From Sipunculus nudus (Eukaryota > Annelida > Sipuncula > Golfingiida > Sipunculidae): 64,000 bases of DNA. The notes beneath the pieces were generated by a model. That model had not been told where the DNA came from and did no database searches. It saw only the letters and a list, made by a program, of their open reading frames with translations. The position numbers were made by a program, and so were the translations under genes. Shown here piece after piece: positions 37,201 through 52,200 of the stretch. Location: NCBI GenBank assembly GCA_026874595.1, contig CM049315.1, forward strand, positions 59,892,889 through 59,956,888, written 5' to 3'. Every line of letters begins with the position of its first letter. Position 1 is the first letter of the stretch.

Positions 37201-40200
37201 AGTCGCAAAGACCCAGTTTTTGGGCTTGGTAGGAGATCTTGGGGACATCTAACATTATGCTGAATTTTGGATTCCTAGGTCTTACGGTTTCAAAACGTGC
37301 CACATGTACGGACGGACGGACGGACGGACGGACAGACGGCACGACAGACGGACGGACGACGGACAATGGACCACGACTATAGCTCAGATGACTTATAGTC
37401 AGCTGAGCTAAAAAACTGGTCAGGTCAGAGGGTCATATTATCATACATAGCCCCAGTGTTTGAGTTTCACACTACAGACATATTTCAGGCCTAAAGATGG
37501 ACAAAGTGGTTCAGGATCTATTTAATCTGGGACCAATCATGTTGTGTGTAGTTGCTGTCTGAAACAAAGTGGGCTTGACTTTTTTTACTTCCTATCATGT
37601 GACACAAAATTATGAGAAAAGAGATACATAAATCTCCATTTTCTTATCCTTACTTTTGTGTAAAACTTAATTACAATTATGAGATAAAGTTGTTAAAAAA
37701 AGCACCATCCAAACACAAGGTTTGTCTTTAATGTGTTGGACATGTGACTGTGTGACCTGTAGGGGGCGATCTCTATCCCATCATGCACTGTCTCCATGAC
37801 AACCATAAACAACCTGATGTCTCCATTAAGGTTGTTTTTACCAAACATAGACTGGTTCTCTTATTGTCATTTATTTCTGAACTCCATTATTCACATATGA
37901 TTGAGCACTTTGTATAATGGCTAAAGCCATAGATGAGTAGATACTTGTAGTTTGGGCAAAGACAGGGGAACGTGGTTTGTATATGGTTAGCCTGAATAAG
38001 TAGAAATGAAGGTACTTGATCAGCTTAAATAGCAACCAGCAACATGTTTCAGTAGGAGTTCAGCAGGCCAATACACAGCAGAGTACCAGTCATTAGGGCT
38101 GACTAATCTAGCACCACCTGGTGGGGAAAGACTAACCTTGGCTGGGTCTACAGGGAGGTCCACAACCCAATGTTAGTGATCATTTTCAATGTTACAATTA
38201 AAGACACTAACATCAGTAAACATTCTCCAGGAAAATTAATGGTAATGTTTATTAAGATACATCTGTCTGTGGTGGAAATTGGTTACATTTTCTGTGGCAT
38301 ATTGAAATCAATAATTTAAATATTATAGTTATAAAACATACACACATGATCATCACTTCATTTTAATAATAATAAGGAAAGGTAGAAACATATTGAGTTT
38401 CCCATAGAGACCATATTATTAGCATTTAATGTATCAACTGACAAACTTCTGTTTGTTGTACCATAAATGGATACTAAAATGGTCTTCTATATAGTGGTAT
38501 CTATCATACTTACACAAACAAAATTTTATATATTGTATTCAATGTATTTTCTAATCTTGTTTCACTTGTTTCTTGTTATATTAAACATTTTTCAATGTAT
38601 TTGCAGAGACAGTGGGTATTAATACTGGAACGAGGACTGCTGCCCTGAATCATGTTGCAAGGTAACTTGCTACTTAGACAGTCATGTTTATTAAACAATA
38701 AATTATAATACATTGTTAAAAGTTGCATTTTATCTAATACCTCTAAAACTAACACCTTGAATATTCTGCTGAAATAAGAAGCCCGTGGCATTAATGAACA
38801 TTGTGCCTTGGTATTACTGGAGTGAGTGCAGTATTACATAGGATATCCCAACATAGTGGCACAGGTCACTGGTGTCACAAGGGCTGATCAATTAAACTGA
38901 GAGGTTGTTCTGTATTGCACGGTGGTTCAACAGCTTTAATAATCACGACGTTAGTAATTTTTATGTGGCAAATTCAACCATTACTTAGGGTTTGAGCAAA
39001 ATGCATGCTTTTGCAGCCTACACCATCAACTGATTATGTAAAATAAAAATATTAAGGTTTGATTTTTCCCCAAAAAGACAAAGTCAGTGAGTGTCCCAAG
39101 GGTCATGATGCTACGTTCCTTCATCTGCCCAATATATCTGAAGAAATGTTCAACCCATTTAACTCTAACTTTGCAATATGATGGGAATTACATCTCACTA
39201 ACATACAGCATAGGCAATGCATCCATTACACATTCCCAGAATCAATTTTCTATCCATGCATTTATTAATCATAAACTTGATTTTTGTACCATTTTTTACC
39301 AAAACAGACTACTGTAACAAAAGTTCACAAATGCTAGTGAGATTTCAGAACAGTTTACTGGAGAGAACTGATTGAAAGTTTACATGCTGACAGGAATATA
39401 GGTCTGACTGATGTCACTTTTTTCATAATCTAATGTAAAATAATACGACTGTGGTCACATGATGCCAAAGTAATCTCATATTTACATAAAACTTGACCAA
39501 ACCAAATAAAAAAAAATAGATGGTGCCAATAGTTTCATTCAATAAAGCTATCCTGGTCAAGGATCAATGAGCAAACCAAATCAATTATTGAGAACCTAAA
39601 CATTATGTATGGATTAAAAAGTTTACTAATTTTGGTGAAATTTAACAAATAACAATTTTTTAAGAACTGGTTGGCTCGATCTGGATAGTAAACTTATGAT
39701 GGAGAATATTTTGGGTGGTGGACAAAAGGTCATTGCTACAGCTAAGATGACTTCCAGTTAGCTAAGCTATACACACAATCAGACAGTCTTCTCATAGTGC
39801 CCTGCTCCCTAAAAAACCCAAAGGCAGGCAACAGAGACACAGCTAGTGTTAGAGTTAGCATACACAGCTTTCCCTGCTTAGACAATGATGGGTGAATTGT
39901 TAAAGAAAAGCCCAATTTAACAACAAGAACTACTGCTACTGTTTTAACTCTCAAATATTATACTATTCATATGCAAAACATGATCCCCATGCTGTGAGTA
40001 TGATCACATCCAAAGCTTGCAAAACTTTCCCAGATTTCAAGGTATCACTTTTAACTTTAACAAGGAGCTTTAGGTTCTCCTAGATGTTGTATTATGAGGA
40101 CCACCGGCTTGTACTGGAGCTTAAATGTTCTATACAAAAACACATTCTCAATGACCTGGGGTTCACATGGCTCAAGATCCAAATTATAAGTCAGTTTTGT

Positions 40201-43200
40201 GTAGAAAAGTCAGACAAAAGTATATATTATGGGAGGTTGGTTCATCTTTATTTCAACCTGAATATTTGTAAAAAAAAAAAAAAGAATTTTAAAAGACCAG
40301 ATATCCAGACTGAGGTCCTCTTGAATGAACCATTTTTACACAAATAAATGCCCTATTACCTTCATTAAAATTTGGAACTATTTCAGGTAAAACTAAAAAA
40401 AATGGCGAAATTAAACATGCCATCTGAATATAACTAATTTAATGGGTAACCTGAGCTGAAATCATGAAATAACTGAATAACATGCTATGACTGAAAGTTA
40501 ACTATGCTTCATATGTATGTATTAAATATAAATGAAATTGTCTGAGGATACCTTGAAACCTGGCTAACTGGAATACAGTTGCATTGTGCAATTGTTTTTG
40601 TTAGGGTGATGATAAACAAGCATACCCCATACCCACAGATAAAAAGTAGGGTGGCAAAAATAACTGACAACAAACCTAGTGTGAGCGTTGTGTTATGGGC
40701 TAACACTCGGATGCCCCTGGTGCCACATGTCTTAATGCTTCAAACATTTCAAAAGTGAAAACAAGCAAATATCACTACGAAAGCCATACACAGGCATTAC
40801 ATTTAGACATGCTGAAACATGACAAGTTCAAACTAAAGCATAGTCAGGGATTACAAATTAAGACCAAAATGTAAATTTTCCCCAGCTTCCAAAATCGATA
40901 AAATTATTATTTCTTTTGGGCAAAATTACAGAAAAAGTTAAAATTAATATCCAACAAAATTACATTTATTGGAAATATAGTAACATCAGATATTGTGAAA
41001 AGAATACCAGCTAACAAGTTTATGAGGCTGGTGATAGAGACAATCAAACCAGTACCCTTTAAACTTTTCATACACACCTCACTCAACAAATGAATGATTT
41101 TATTATTAAAGCAAATGAAAGAAGTGGTGTTCAAAAGATAAATCCTTTCTTGGTATTGAAATAGAGGTTATACAGTAACACCTGTACCCAGTACCATAAC
41201 ACACTATACAGGATACACACATACTGGTAGGCTGAAATAGCTATACTCTGTTCCTCCAAAGGATGCCAAAGAAAATCTGGTGATTGTTCTCTAAAACTTA
41301 AATCTTACCACAGCATATGATGCAAAACTGAATGAGAGTTTAAAGGCCTAATATGACACAAAAAGTGTTATTATAAAAACATGTCAACATTTATATTTAA
41401 CATGCCTTTTGGGTTCTACTTTCTCTTGTAGACAGGTGTCTCTGATGGTTATTTTTTTACAATATTTATGACACCCAACAACCAATCAGCAGTTTTAAAA
41501 GACAGGTTTTTGTGCATGTGACAAGTGACCTTGACCATCATGATTGGTATTGAAATGTTATCAGAATACTCTATTTTATTCCACTTTAAAAATTCTTTGC
41601 CAGGTGTTTTTGGTTTATTTCTGGTAAATTAGGCTTATGTTCCTTTACTTTATTTCAGCTTACCTTTATAGAATTATATGCCACTATATGAAAATATGGC
41701 CAAATTCAATGGGTACCTCTTGATGGAACAGAGTATAATTCATGGCCACTTTACAGATATTTATATGTCAAAGTTGGACCACAAAATCTAGAAGAGCAGA
41801 GCATATCTATCACTATGTGGTAACAGAGGTGGGGTGACAAGGTGTTTGACTACATTTATAGCACTATCAGTGCTGAGCATTTTCTGTATATGCTGAACTC
41901 ATTGCAATTTTTCTGATGGTTCAATTTTTGTCTACAAAAGGGCCTGATTAATACATGACCAGCTAACCAGCCCCTGGGCAGGTCATAAAAATTTGTCTTT
42001 TAATTAAACCCAAGTGTATATTTACAGTTCTGACAGCATGTTAATCATAAGTCTTCTCATGAATTAAGGCAAATATACAAATGTTTTACAATTTTACAAG
42101 ACCTCAAGGGGTAGTTTGATGTAAACGATCATGCACAGAACAGTAGCACCCAGGGTTGTTTCACAGGATTTCATTTTGCTTTAATTCAGAGAGATGGAGA
42201 AGTAACAACAGTACCTAATTATATGGTTTCTGCACTGGTATGTTAAACTGACACCAGAGGGCACTCCAGGAAACATGTTGGCCTGTCAGACTTTTACAGC
42301 TTATTATAGTACACTGATAAATTACAGAAATGAATCTCCTATATTCCTCAGCTCAAGAGTGCCACATAACCGTTGATGCGTGCCACAGGCATATACTTGG
42401 TGATTTGGTCATAAATGTTGATATGCTGATAAATGTATGGTATGAATACCCAACCCCAAGCAGTCTATTTAACACATATCATATTCTGATAAGAGGGAAA
42501 TGACTTTAATCTTTGATATTTGATATACATTGGTACTATTAGCCAGGTACTGCTATACAAAGTTGGTCATTCAGATAAGGTTGATTGTGACAGTTTGCCA
42601 AGCAATATCCCAGTAATCACTCTAGTTTGAGCTCTTAATGTGATTCAAATTGACAAAGAAATGATACTGTGAAATTCCTGGATTATATACGGTTCCTTAG
42701 ACTACCGTGGTTCCTAGGTATGTATTTATTTTATTGTATCTGCTGCTCTGTTTGTATGTATATACTCACCAGTATGTTCAAATGCAAATGTGGTTCACTT
42801 AAATATATTTTAATACTTTTAATATCTTTTCACATTAATTACTGAATTTATTCAATAAATTATAGAGTTTGTCAGACATCTGATACTGAGGTTCAGGAAT
42901 ACTGTTCAACCATTACTTTTCCTCATAAGTTGCCTTCTGAATAAAAAAAAAAGAAAGTCTAATGTGATGACCATTTACAGACTTTGAAAAGTTTTATTAT
43001 GCTTTACACCTTATTACTCTCAGGACACAGAACTTGTGAATTTGACTTTGAGAGCTAAACTGGAGGAAAAACAGCACCAGTTAATGATTGTTTAAACAGT
43101 TATAATGTTTTCAGACATCTAAAGGTGTGTTTGATTGACTTTGTGCTGAGCCCAAACCCTGGCCCAATGATTACCCTATGTGTTATGTCTTTAAAATCAA

Positions 43201-46200
43201 AAGATCCATATTTACTTCAATAAAAATTTGTTAATTTTGTAATAAAATATTTTAATTTGGTTAATTAGTTGTTACATAAACAGTGACCATAAACATTAAT
43301 CTTAGCTGACAGGACCCTACTATACACCAGGTAATAGACATGTTTTCCTACCCTATGGTCCTTTGTTATTACATTTAAACGCAAAGTGAGGTGGTAAATG
43401 AACTACATTGCACACATAAGCAAAAAGAGGTTGGTGAACCTTTCGAAAGGTCAGGTTAGTAAAAGCTGCTAATGTCTAAGTCATGATTAAAAAAATACTA
43501 GCATTCAAACAAGAGCACAACCTGAGCAGGGTTTCAAACAAATGTTGTGTTTGTGATCCCATTTGCCACCATCTGTTCATCCCAGGGACTGATACTTACT
43601 GAAAGTATAATACTTAAGTAAGGTGAAACGGGCTTGACTTATACTTACTGAAAGTATAATACTTAGGCTAAGGTGAAATGGGCTTGACTTATACTTACTG
43701 AAAGTATAATACTTAGGCTAAGGTGAAATGGGCTTGACTTAAACTTACTGAAAGTATAATTACTCAGGCTAAGGTGAAATGGGCTTGACTTAAACGCACG
43801 GAAAGTATAATACTTAGGCTAAGGTGAAACAGGCTTGACTTAAACATTCAGAAAGCATAATATTCAGGCTAAGGTGAAATAGGCTTGACTTAAACTTAAT
43901 GAAAGTGTAATACTTAGGCTAAGGTGAAAGGGGCTTGACTTAAACTTATCAAATATAAACTATTTATGCTAAGGTGAAACGGGCTTGACTGACTTAAAGT
44001 TTAATACTTAGGCTAAGGTGATAAAAGGTTTGACTTACTGAGGGGTTTAATACTCAGAATAAGATTAAATGGACTTGAATTTAAACAAGTGAAATGGGGT
44101 TGACAGATATTGATTCCTAGGCTGATTGACGTTTAACTCACTGACAACAAAATACTCATTCTACAATTAAATTACTTAATTCAAATACAACCTATAGTCA
44201 AAGTTATTATAATTAGGTGACATAGGTTAATAGACTTAACTATTAAAATAACATACATTATGATAGGATTTACTTTATCTATTATGGGTTAAAATATCTC
44301 ACTAGAAATTATTTTAGTTTGATATATTAGTGAATATCTTCAAGACTCATTAGAACTTTCACAGTTTGATAGAAAAGTGGAAATCAGTTGTTTAAACTTT
44401 AAATATGAAGCAATTTTCAAAAGAATAGGCAAACCATGGTTAAATGTACATCACTATTAACTACTATTTAAATACTAGTAATTTCTGGCATCAGAGATGC
44501 CATAATATCCCCAGATTTGGCATACCTTCTCTAAAAAAGGCACCCTTCTTCTGAAGCAAATATTAACACTTTAAAAGGCTACCAGGGTCAAGGTAACAAA
44601 TTTTTCAACTTGTCCAACAAATTGGTGGAAACAATTTGGGTGTTAAATTTGAGGAAAAAATATATAGTACTTCAAAAGTATGGGCTTAACAAATTTTGTT
44701 TCTTCCGATTTGACTTTGAAGACCAAATTTAAGGTCACCAGTTTTCAAACACGTCTGAGATCTTGGTGGAAATAATTTGTGTTAAACTTGAAGAAAAAAT
44801 ATCGAACACTTCAAAATTGATGGGGTTCAGAATAAATCCTATGTTTCCACAGACTTGGACACTCTTGTAGTGAAGGTCATGATCCCAATTTAAATATACT
44901 TCATCCAATAACCCATATCTATGCATAAGCATAATATGAAAGAAATCTGCCATTTAGTTTTGGACTTATAATTCTCACACTATTGTCAAGTTCAAAAGAT
45001 TGGGTATTAAAAGGTGCAAAAACAAGAAAAGGATTATAGGTGGTGCCACCAGTCTTCTGTACAAGACAAAGCTATCCAAGATCTTTAATCAATCTGATTT
45101 TTGGACCAATCCATGCAACCTTTCTTGAGATATTTAAGACTTTTTGTAATTTTCACCAAAAATTGACTTATTCATGGTCAGGGTCACTCTCTAGGTAGTA
45201 AAGATAATGACCCCGTTTTAATTAGGCTTTGTTTTCTCACCCATATCCATGCCCATGTAAAGTTTGATAAAGATCCCTGAATTTTTTTTTTGATTATCTT
45301 GCTCATCAGACAATGTTGTTGGCAGCAGTGGCGGCATGCAGAATCGTGCTAAAACTATAGTATCCCCGACTTTGTCTGGGGATACAATTACATCTGCGTT
45401 GAATTTCCTCAAATTGGATCACATGAACTGTATCCTTTGTGTGTAAATTATTTCAGAGATGGTTAAGGTCAATTATATTATTTTATCATATTGGAGTGAC
45501 AGAAATATTCATAAAGCTCAGTTGATGAAGAAGGTTCGATACTATGTCAGGTCAATAAAATAATGATTTTACTTATGTTAACTCCGACAAATAGTAAACA
45601 TAAAATACTGCTCCAGACAATGCTCCAAGAAAGAAAACTTAAACAAGAAATATTGGAAATGTTGTCAGCAATCTAAAGGACATGCTGTTACATGACTTAT
45701 TTTTTTCCATTTAATCCATAAACTATTTTATCTGATGTATTAAAAAAAATGAATGATGCTAACAGAAACAGATTAAAGTTTGAGCCTAATACTCTGTCTG
45801 AACAGTAAAAATACTGCTAATGAGGACAAGACACATATAATCATGCACAGACATTTTAAAGATTTTCCATGGATTAATATTTTAAAATGAACATAGGATG
45901 CTCTAAATGCACACTCTTCAGTTTGTACATATCTGCTAAATGAACACATGCCATCCATATCAGTATTTAAGTCAAGTTTAATTCGGCAGCTTTAAAGTTT
46001 AGACTCTCTTTCTATCATAGGTAGTTTAAATTTAGGATTACACAGTTTTGGTCAAGTAATGTACCTGAAATTAGTTGGAAGAGTTCATGCACTTCTTGGT
46101 TGAAATTTACTACTGAGATATTAAGTAAACCTGCCACTTAATGTTTCAAATGTGTGAAACTTACACTTAAATGTACAAGCTGTAACCAAAAAAAAAGTAA

Positions 46201-49200
46201 CAAAATACCATCCTAGCAAAAGAAAAAGGGAGCTAGACTTAAGATAACTGACACCCAACAATAAGGAAAGCTGGAGGACTTAACCAGTGCTGGGAAAACA
46301 CTTACGTTGCTGCTGGTCAGGTTGACCTTGAACTCTTGGTGTTGACCTTGTGAAGACATTACGCAGCAACCTAGCTGTCTCTGTTAATCTGAAAGCACAT
46401 GTAAAACAAAACGGTCAAACGACTTACAACAAAACAGTAAAAACAGATGTTCATCAAAACGGTCACAGCAGATGTACAACAAAATGGTCGTATTGCTCGT
46501 GATCAAACAGTTACACATAAAGGTCTTCAAAATATTGTTAAAATGGCATGCCAGAACATGATGGAAAATAAACGTGCCAAACTATCAATATGAATGGTTA
46601 TGTGGAATGTGGTCTGAATGCTGCAAGGCCGGTAAAAATTCAACTTATGAGTATGACAGTATATTTTATTGTTTGCAAAATTCTTTTCATGTCATGTTTA
46701 CTTTAATGATTTCAAAAGTTAAACTGACCTTCTTCAAAGGCAATTTATAAACTAGATTAGACAAACCATGAGGGGTAACTGCAACAAAAATCAGAATTTA
46801 ACATCTTAATATATAAACTAGAATATGGGTAGTCGACAAGCGACAACGTGTATCCGCCAAAAATCAGAGTGGAACGGGTGAAGTGAAGCATGGATTGAGT
46901 GGGAAGGGGAAATAGAATGAGGTGTGTTGCATATTAGCATTGATGTCTGTAGCCGAAATGTCAGAAAGCTGTCCATGTTGTATACATATGCAAAATTTTA
47001 GGCAGATAAGTCAAACCACTACATGTATATGAGTGATTTTATCCCACAGCAGACAAACGAGGGACTTGTGCAAAAATGGTGGCAGGTGGCGCCACCAATT
47101 TTGTGTATGATTAAGAGCTATATGAGATCTAAACACATGCAAAATTTCAGGATGATATCTCCAACCAGTCCTGAGATATAAGCCTGAATGTCTGCAGCAT
47201 TAACATAAATGTAGGTGGCGCCACCTGCCAAAAAACCCGAGAAACCTATCCAAGATATATAAACACGCAAAATTTTAGGCAGATAAATCAAACCACTACT
47301 GATATATGAGTGATTTTAAGCCCACGGCAAACAAACAGACTGACACTGTGCAAAAATGATTGCAGGTGGAGCCACCAGTTTTGCGTATGATAAAGAGCTA
47401 TGTGGTGGCGCCACTTGTCATAAAATCAAGAAAGCTATCCAGGATGTATACGCATGCCAAATTTCAGGTGAATTAGTCAAACCACTGTAGAGATACGAGT
47501 GATTTTAACCCAAGGCAGACGAACAGATGGACACTGTGCAAAAATGGTTGCAGGTGGCGCCACCTTTTTTTGTGTGTGTTATAAAGCTATCCAAGGGCTA
47601 CATTTGTACAAAAATTTTTTCCTGATCAGTCAAACAGTTCCCGAGATATGTGGGTTTATGTGTGGAAACAGACGCACAAATGGACAGTGGGCAGAGAGGA
47701 AATGTCAGAGGTCAACACCAATTGGTTAGGAACCAGTTCACATGTGACCCGATAATTGGTGTAAGTTTCGGAAAAATCTGTCCAGTAGTCTCAGAGGAGT
47801 TCTCTGGAAACGAATACGGCGGCAGAACCCGGTCAAAAACATATTATCCGCAAAACTTTGTTTTGGCGGATACAATAAATATCAAACTAACACTAAACAA
47901 GATTAACTAATTAAATAAGTATCTGGGTATAGGCATACCTTTTTGAGCTTTCAACATTAATGAACATGAAATTCATACATTTTCATTTCATGCCTCGGCC
48001 AGAAAGATTTAATTCAAATGGATAATAATGAATATAAATCAACAGTAATTACATCTCTTAGTCCTTATACCAACACTGAATTGTCTAGAAGTCAAGTTCA
48101 TTCTAACATTCAAAACTTTTATTTTAGTGGAATCAGGGAAACCAAGGGGTTCCTCTGATTACTGTATAGAGCTGAATCTGCTGGGAATACTTGAACTAAT
48201 GATAAATTAAAAATATCTGGTGCGCTCCAAATAATTTACTGAACTGAACATCTATTTCAAATCATACCAATAAAAATTTCTAGTCTCCAGGATATAAAGA
48301 TATAGGGTATGTACATTGGATGGAGCAAGCTGACAATGCTGGGGGGTTGGGAAGTACTGCAAAATGGGATGCTGCAGCGGTTGCCTAGGAAACATACTCA
48401 CCCACTGCCCTCCAGCATGGAGCTAGTAAAGAAGTCCACATTCACATGTTTACATGAGCTTACACAGCAAATGGGACAAACCCCCCTGATATTACTGATA
48501 GTAACTTTATGTTTCGTACAACCTGTAGTTAACAGACTTAACACTAGTATGCTAACTCAGAGAATTTAAGATAATATCACCCTATATTGTGTCATCAATC
48601 CTACTATTAACTTTATTTTCAGTATCTCATAGTTAAAATAAAGCCTTTTTGATATCTTTATGTTTGCTCTCATTGCTGTCCTGTCCTTTATCTGTGTGAC
48701 TGTCACTAACCTGAGGTTGTTTTGCTGCCAGTCATTCCACAAATTAATTAAATATTTAACATGCCCATCAAGTTTATCAGAGGCGTCAGGCCTATTCATA
48801 CAGCTACACTAGAGCGTCATTTATACGAACAAAAAGCTTGTCCCCTGAGGTTTCTTGGATAAATAACACTCTACTGTAGCTGTAAGAACAGACCTAATGC
48901 CTCTGATGAACCTGATCTGCATGTTAAAAATTCATCCGAAAACCTCAAGGGACAAGCTTTTTGTTTGGATAAATGATCATTAGGATGAGCAATTTTGCAT
49001 GAAACTGCACTGGGAATCACCATGAGTTCCGCCATGTTCCGGACATTATCAGATACTGACTCACCAAAATTAATGAAGCTAGCCTGTAATAAAAGTGTGA
49101 CATATTTTACCATTTTCGATCAATTTAATAAATTTATCATTTAGAACACATCAAAATTATTACTGGAGAACAGCCCTGCCCTGGAATCATTTGGTATCAT

Positions 49201-52200
49201 ACCTACACTATGTCCAGCATGACTGCCATGTTAACTTGATTGACCTGCCATGACCGAAAAAGTGCTGCCATATCTTGGCAGATATATTAACCATGGGAAC
49301 CTTTATGCACAAACTGTATTCCAGAACATGGCACCTGTGCCTACAGCATTCCATTGGTGAGTTTAAGGAAACAATGTGCAAAAAATTAACTGGGAGAGAA
49401 ATCAGGATGAGCAGTGAATGGACTAACACAATCTGAAAAACTAAACTAAAATTAATAGCATGGTTTATATAGAGCACAGACTTACTCAACTCAGTGAACT
49501 GCTCTCCTAAGAACAATTTTAACCAATTAAAATTCCTAAATTTTGAGCAGAAATAATCTGACTATTAGACTTTCTGAGTAAATAACAGAGGCGCTCATGG
49601 ACTTAACATCTGCTCATGGGAGTACTTGAGGCCTGGAAAACTACCAGAACGAAGATCAAAGCTATCCTTTAATGCCATCATGCATGACCATTGCGGAGCA
49701 AATGACTACACAAGGACAGGTGGGGTGGAGTTTTACATACCTACAACCTGCAGAATAATTTGGATGTACACAGTGTTTTATCATTGCCTGTAGCCTTACA
49801 CGGTGTTTTATTATTTGGCTGTAGGTGTACATAGTGTTTTATTATTTGCCTGTAGTCCTTTACTGTGTTTTGTTATTTGGCTGTAGATGTACACTGTGTT
49901 TTATCATTGCCTGTAGCCTTACACTGTGTTTTATTATTTGGCTGTAGGTGTACACAGTGTTTTATCATTTGCCTGTAGTCCTTTACTGTGTTTTGTTATT
50001 TGGCTGTAGATGTACACTGTTTTATCATTGCCTGTAGCCTTACACTGTGTTTTATTATTTGGCTGTAGGTGTACACAGTGTTTTATCATTTGCCTGTAGT
50101 CCTTTACTGTGTTTTGTTATTTGGCTGTAGATGTATACTGTGTTTTATCATTGCCTGTAGCCTTACACTGTGTTTTATTATTTGGCTGTAGGTGTACACA
50201 GTGTTTTATCATTTGCCTGTAGTCCTTTACTGTGTTTTGTTATTTGGCTGTATATGTATACTGTGTTTTATCATTGCCTGTAGCCTTACACTGTTTTATT
50301 CTTTGGCTGTAGGTGTACACAGTGTTTTATCATTTGCCTGTAGTCCTTTACTGTGTTTTGTTATTTGGCTGTAGATGTACACTGTGTTTTATCATTGCCT
50401 GTAGCCTTACACTGTGTTTTATTATTTGGCTGTAGGTGTACACAGTGTTTTATCATTTGCCTGTAGTCCTTTACTATGTTTTGTTATTTGGCTGTAGTCC
50501 TACTCTGTCTTACCATTTTGCTGTAGCCCTACTCTGTCTAACAATTTGGCTGAATGGCTGTAGCCATGCACTGTGTCTTATATATCTTGGCTGAAGCCTT
50601 ATATTATATCTTACCATGTACCTGTGGTGGTTTACACAGTGTCTTACCGTTTGGTTGTAGCCCTGATGACTGCGGGGGCTGGGTCTTCGTTGGCCTGCTC
50701 ACGCTCCTGCACATCCTCCATCAGTGACTTGGAAAAGGCTCGCTTAATTCTACAAAACAACACAACAACTGTAAATTCACTCTTATCTGGGCAAATTGAT
50801 ACATTTTTTGTACATTCTGAAGCCCATGTGGTTTTGATCAGATCAGAGTGTTCCCTTGGTCTGTGGTACACCATACACTGAGGCCTTCAAGTTAGGGTAT
50901 TATTGCATAATTATTAATTCAGGTTAGTAAAATATATAATCTGGGTTATCCAAGGATGTTAAGCTTTAATGGTTTACAGGAGTGCAAATGTTTGGTGTAG
51001 TGGTGGAAGCAAGATGTGTTAATCACTAGATTCAAGGTGGGATATACATTCAGGGCAGGTACTCAATGTCATATGTAACCTGGTTAAAAGTCAGGAGACA
51101 GCTTCAGGCATATAACATAGCAAAAAGCCAAAAAACCTTGAGGTTCAATAGATACAGGATACATACAGGCTAGTCATAGGCAACCAAACAAGTACTCCCT
51201 GATTGAGTGACATGTAACAGGGCAGGTTTTGACTACATGTATGATGTATCAATCAGGGCAATGACTCTGGTGTTCTGGGGATATTTGAACATCATCTAAA
51301 TGACACAAGACACAACTTTTGACAATACCATTCATAAATATATTTAACCTCTTGTACAATTTACAAAATGCTAATAGATTTTGCAAGAAGTTTAAAAATG
51401 ATAAGATATGGACATCTTTTTACAAACACACATATACAACCACTGAAATGTATGATACAATAAGTAACAGAGCATAGAAGGATTGTGCACTCTGACACTG
51501 CATGACAAGGGGCAGAGCAGCAAGGAAATCAATATACAACCTGGTTTGATATGACAAGGGGCAGAGCAGTAAGATAATCAATATACAACCTGGCTTTATA
51601 TGACAAGTGGCAGAGCAGTATGGACATCCATGTACAAACGGACATTATATGACAATTGGCAGAGCAGTATGGACATCCATGTACAAACGGACATTATATG
51701 ACAAGTGGCAGAGCAGTATGGACATCCATGTACAAACAGACATTATATGACAAGTGGCAGAGCAGTATGGATATCCATGTACAAATGGACATTATATGAC
51801 AATGGGCAGAGCAGTATGGACATCCATGTGTAAACGGACATTATCACCCCAACTGCACATGTAGTCACCTGATACAAGGGCAAATACAAGGATTTCAAAC
51901 TAACCTGGTATGGCATTCCATACCATGCTAGTGTCAAAACTACTTTCCATTCCATGCTTTTTTTCTCAACACTTTTCACCCAGTAGTCTTGGAAGTATCG
52001 ACGTATTGTCCGCCCCAGTGCCGGTGTCGGCTAGTTTTTTCCAGGATAATTTTTTATACAGGTGAAGCAGTGTAAACCTGTCTGGTCCAAAGATTGCAGG
52101 TGCTAAAGAATAAAACCTCACCTTGCTTTGATTTTGTAAGAGATCAATAATTTAAAATATGACAAAACAGGTTACAGCATGAACGACTTTTACACTGCCA

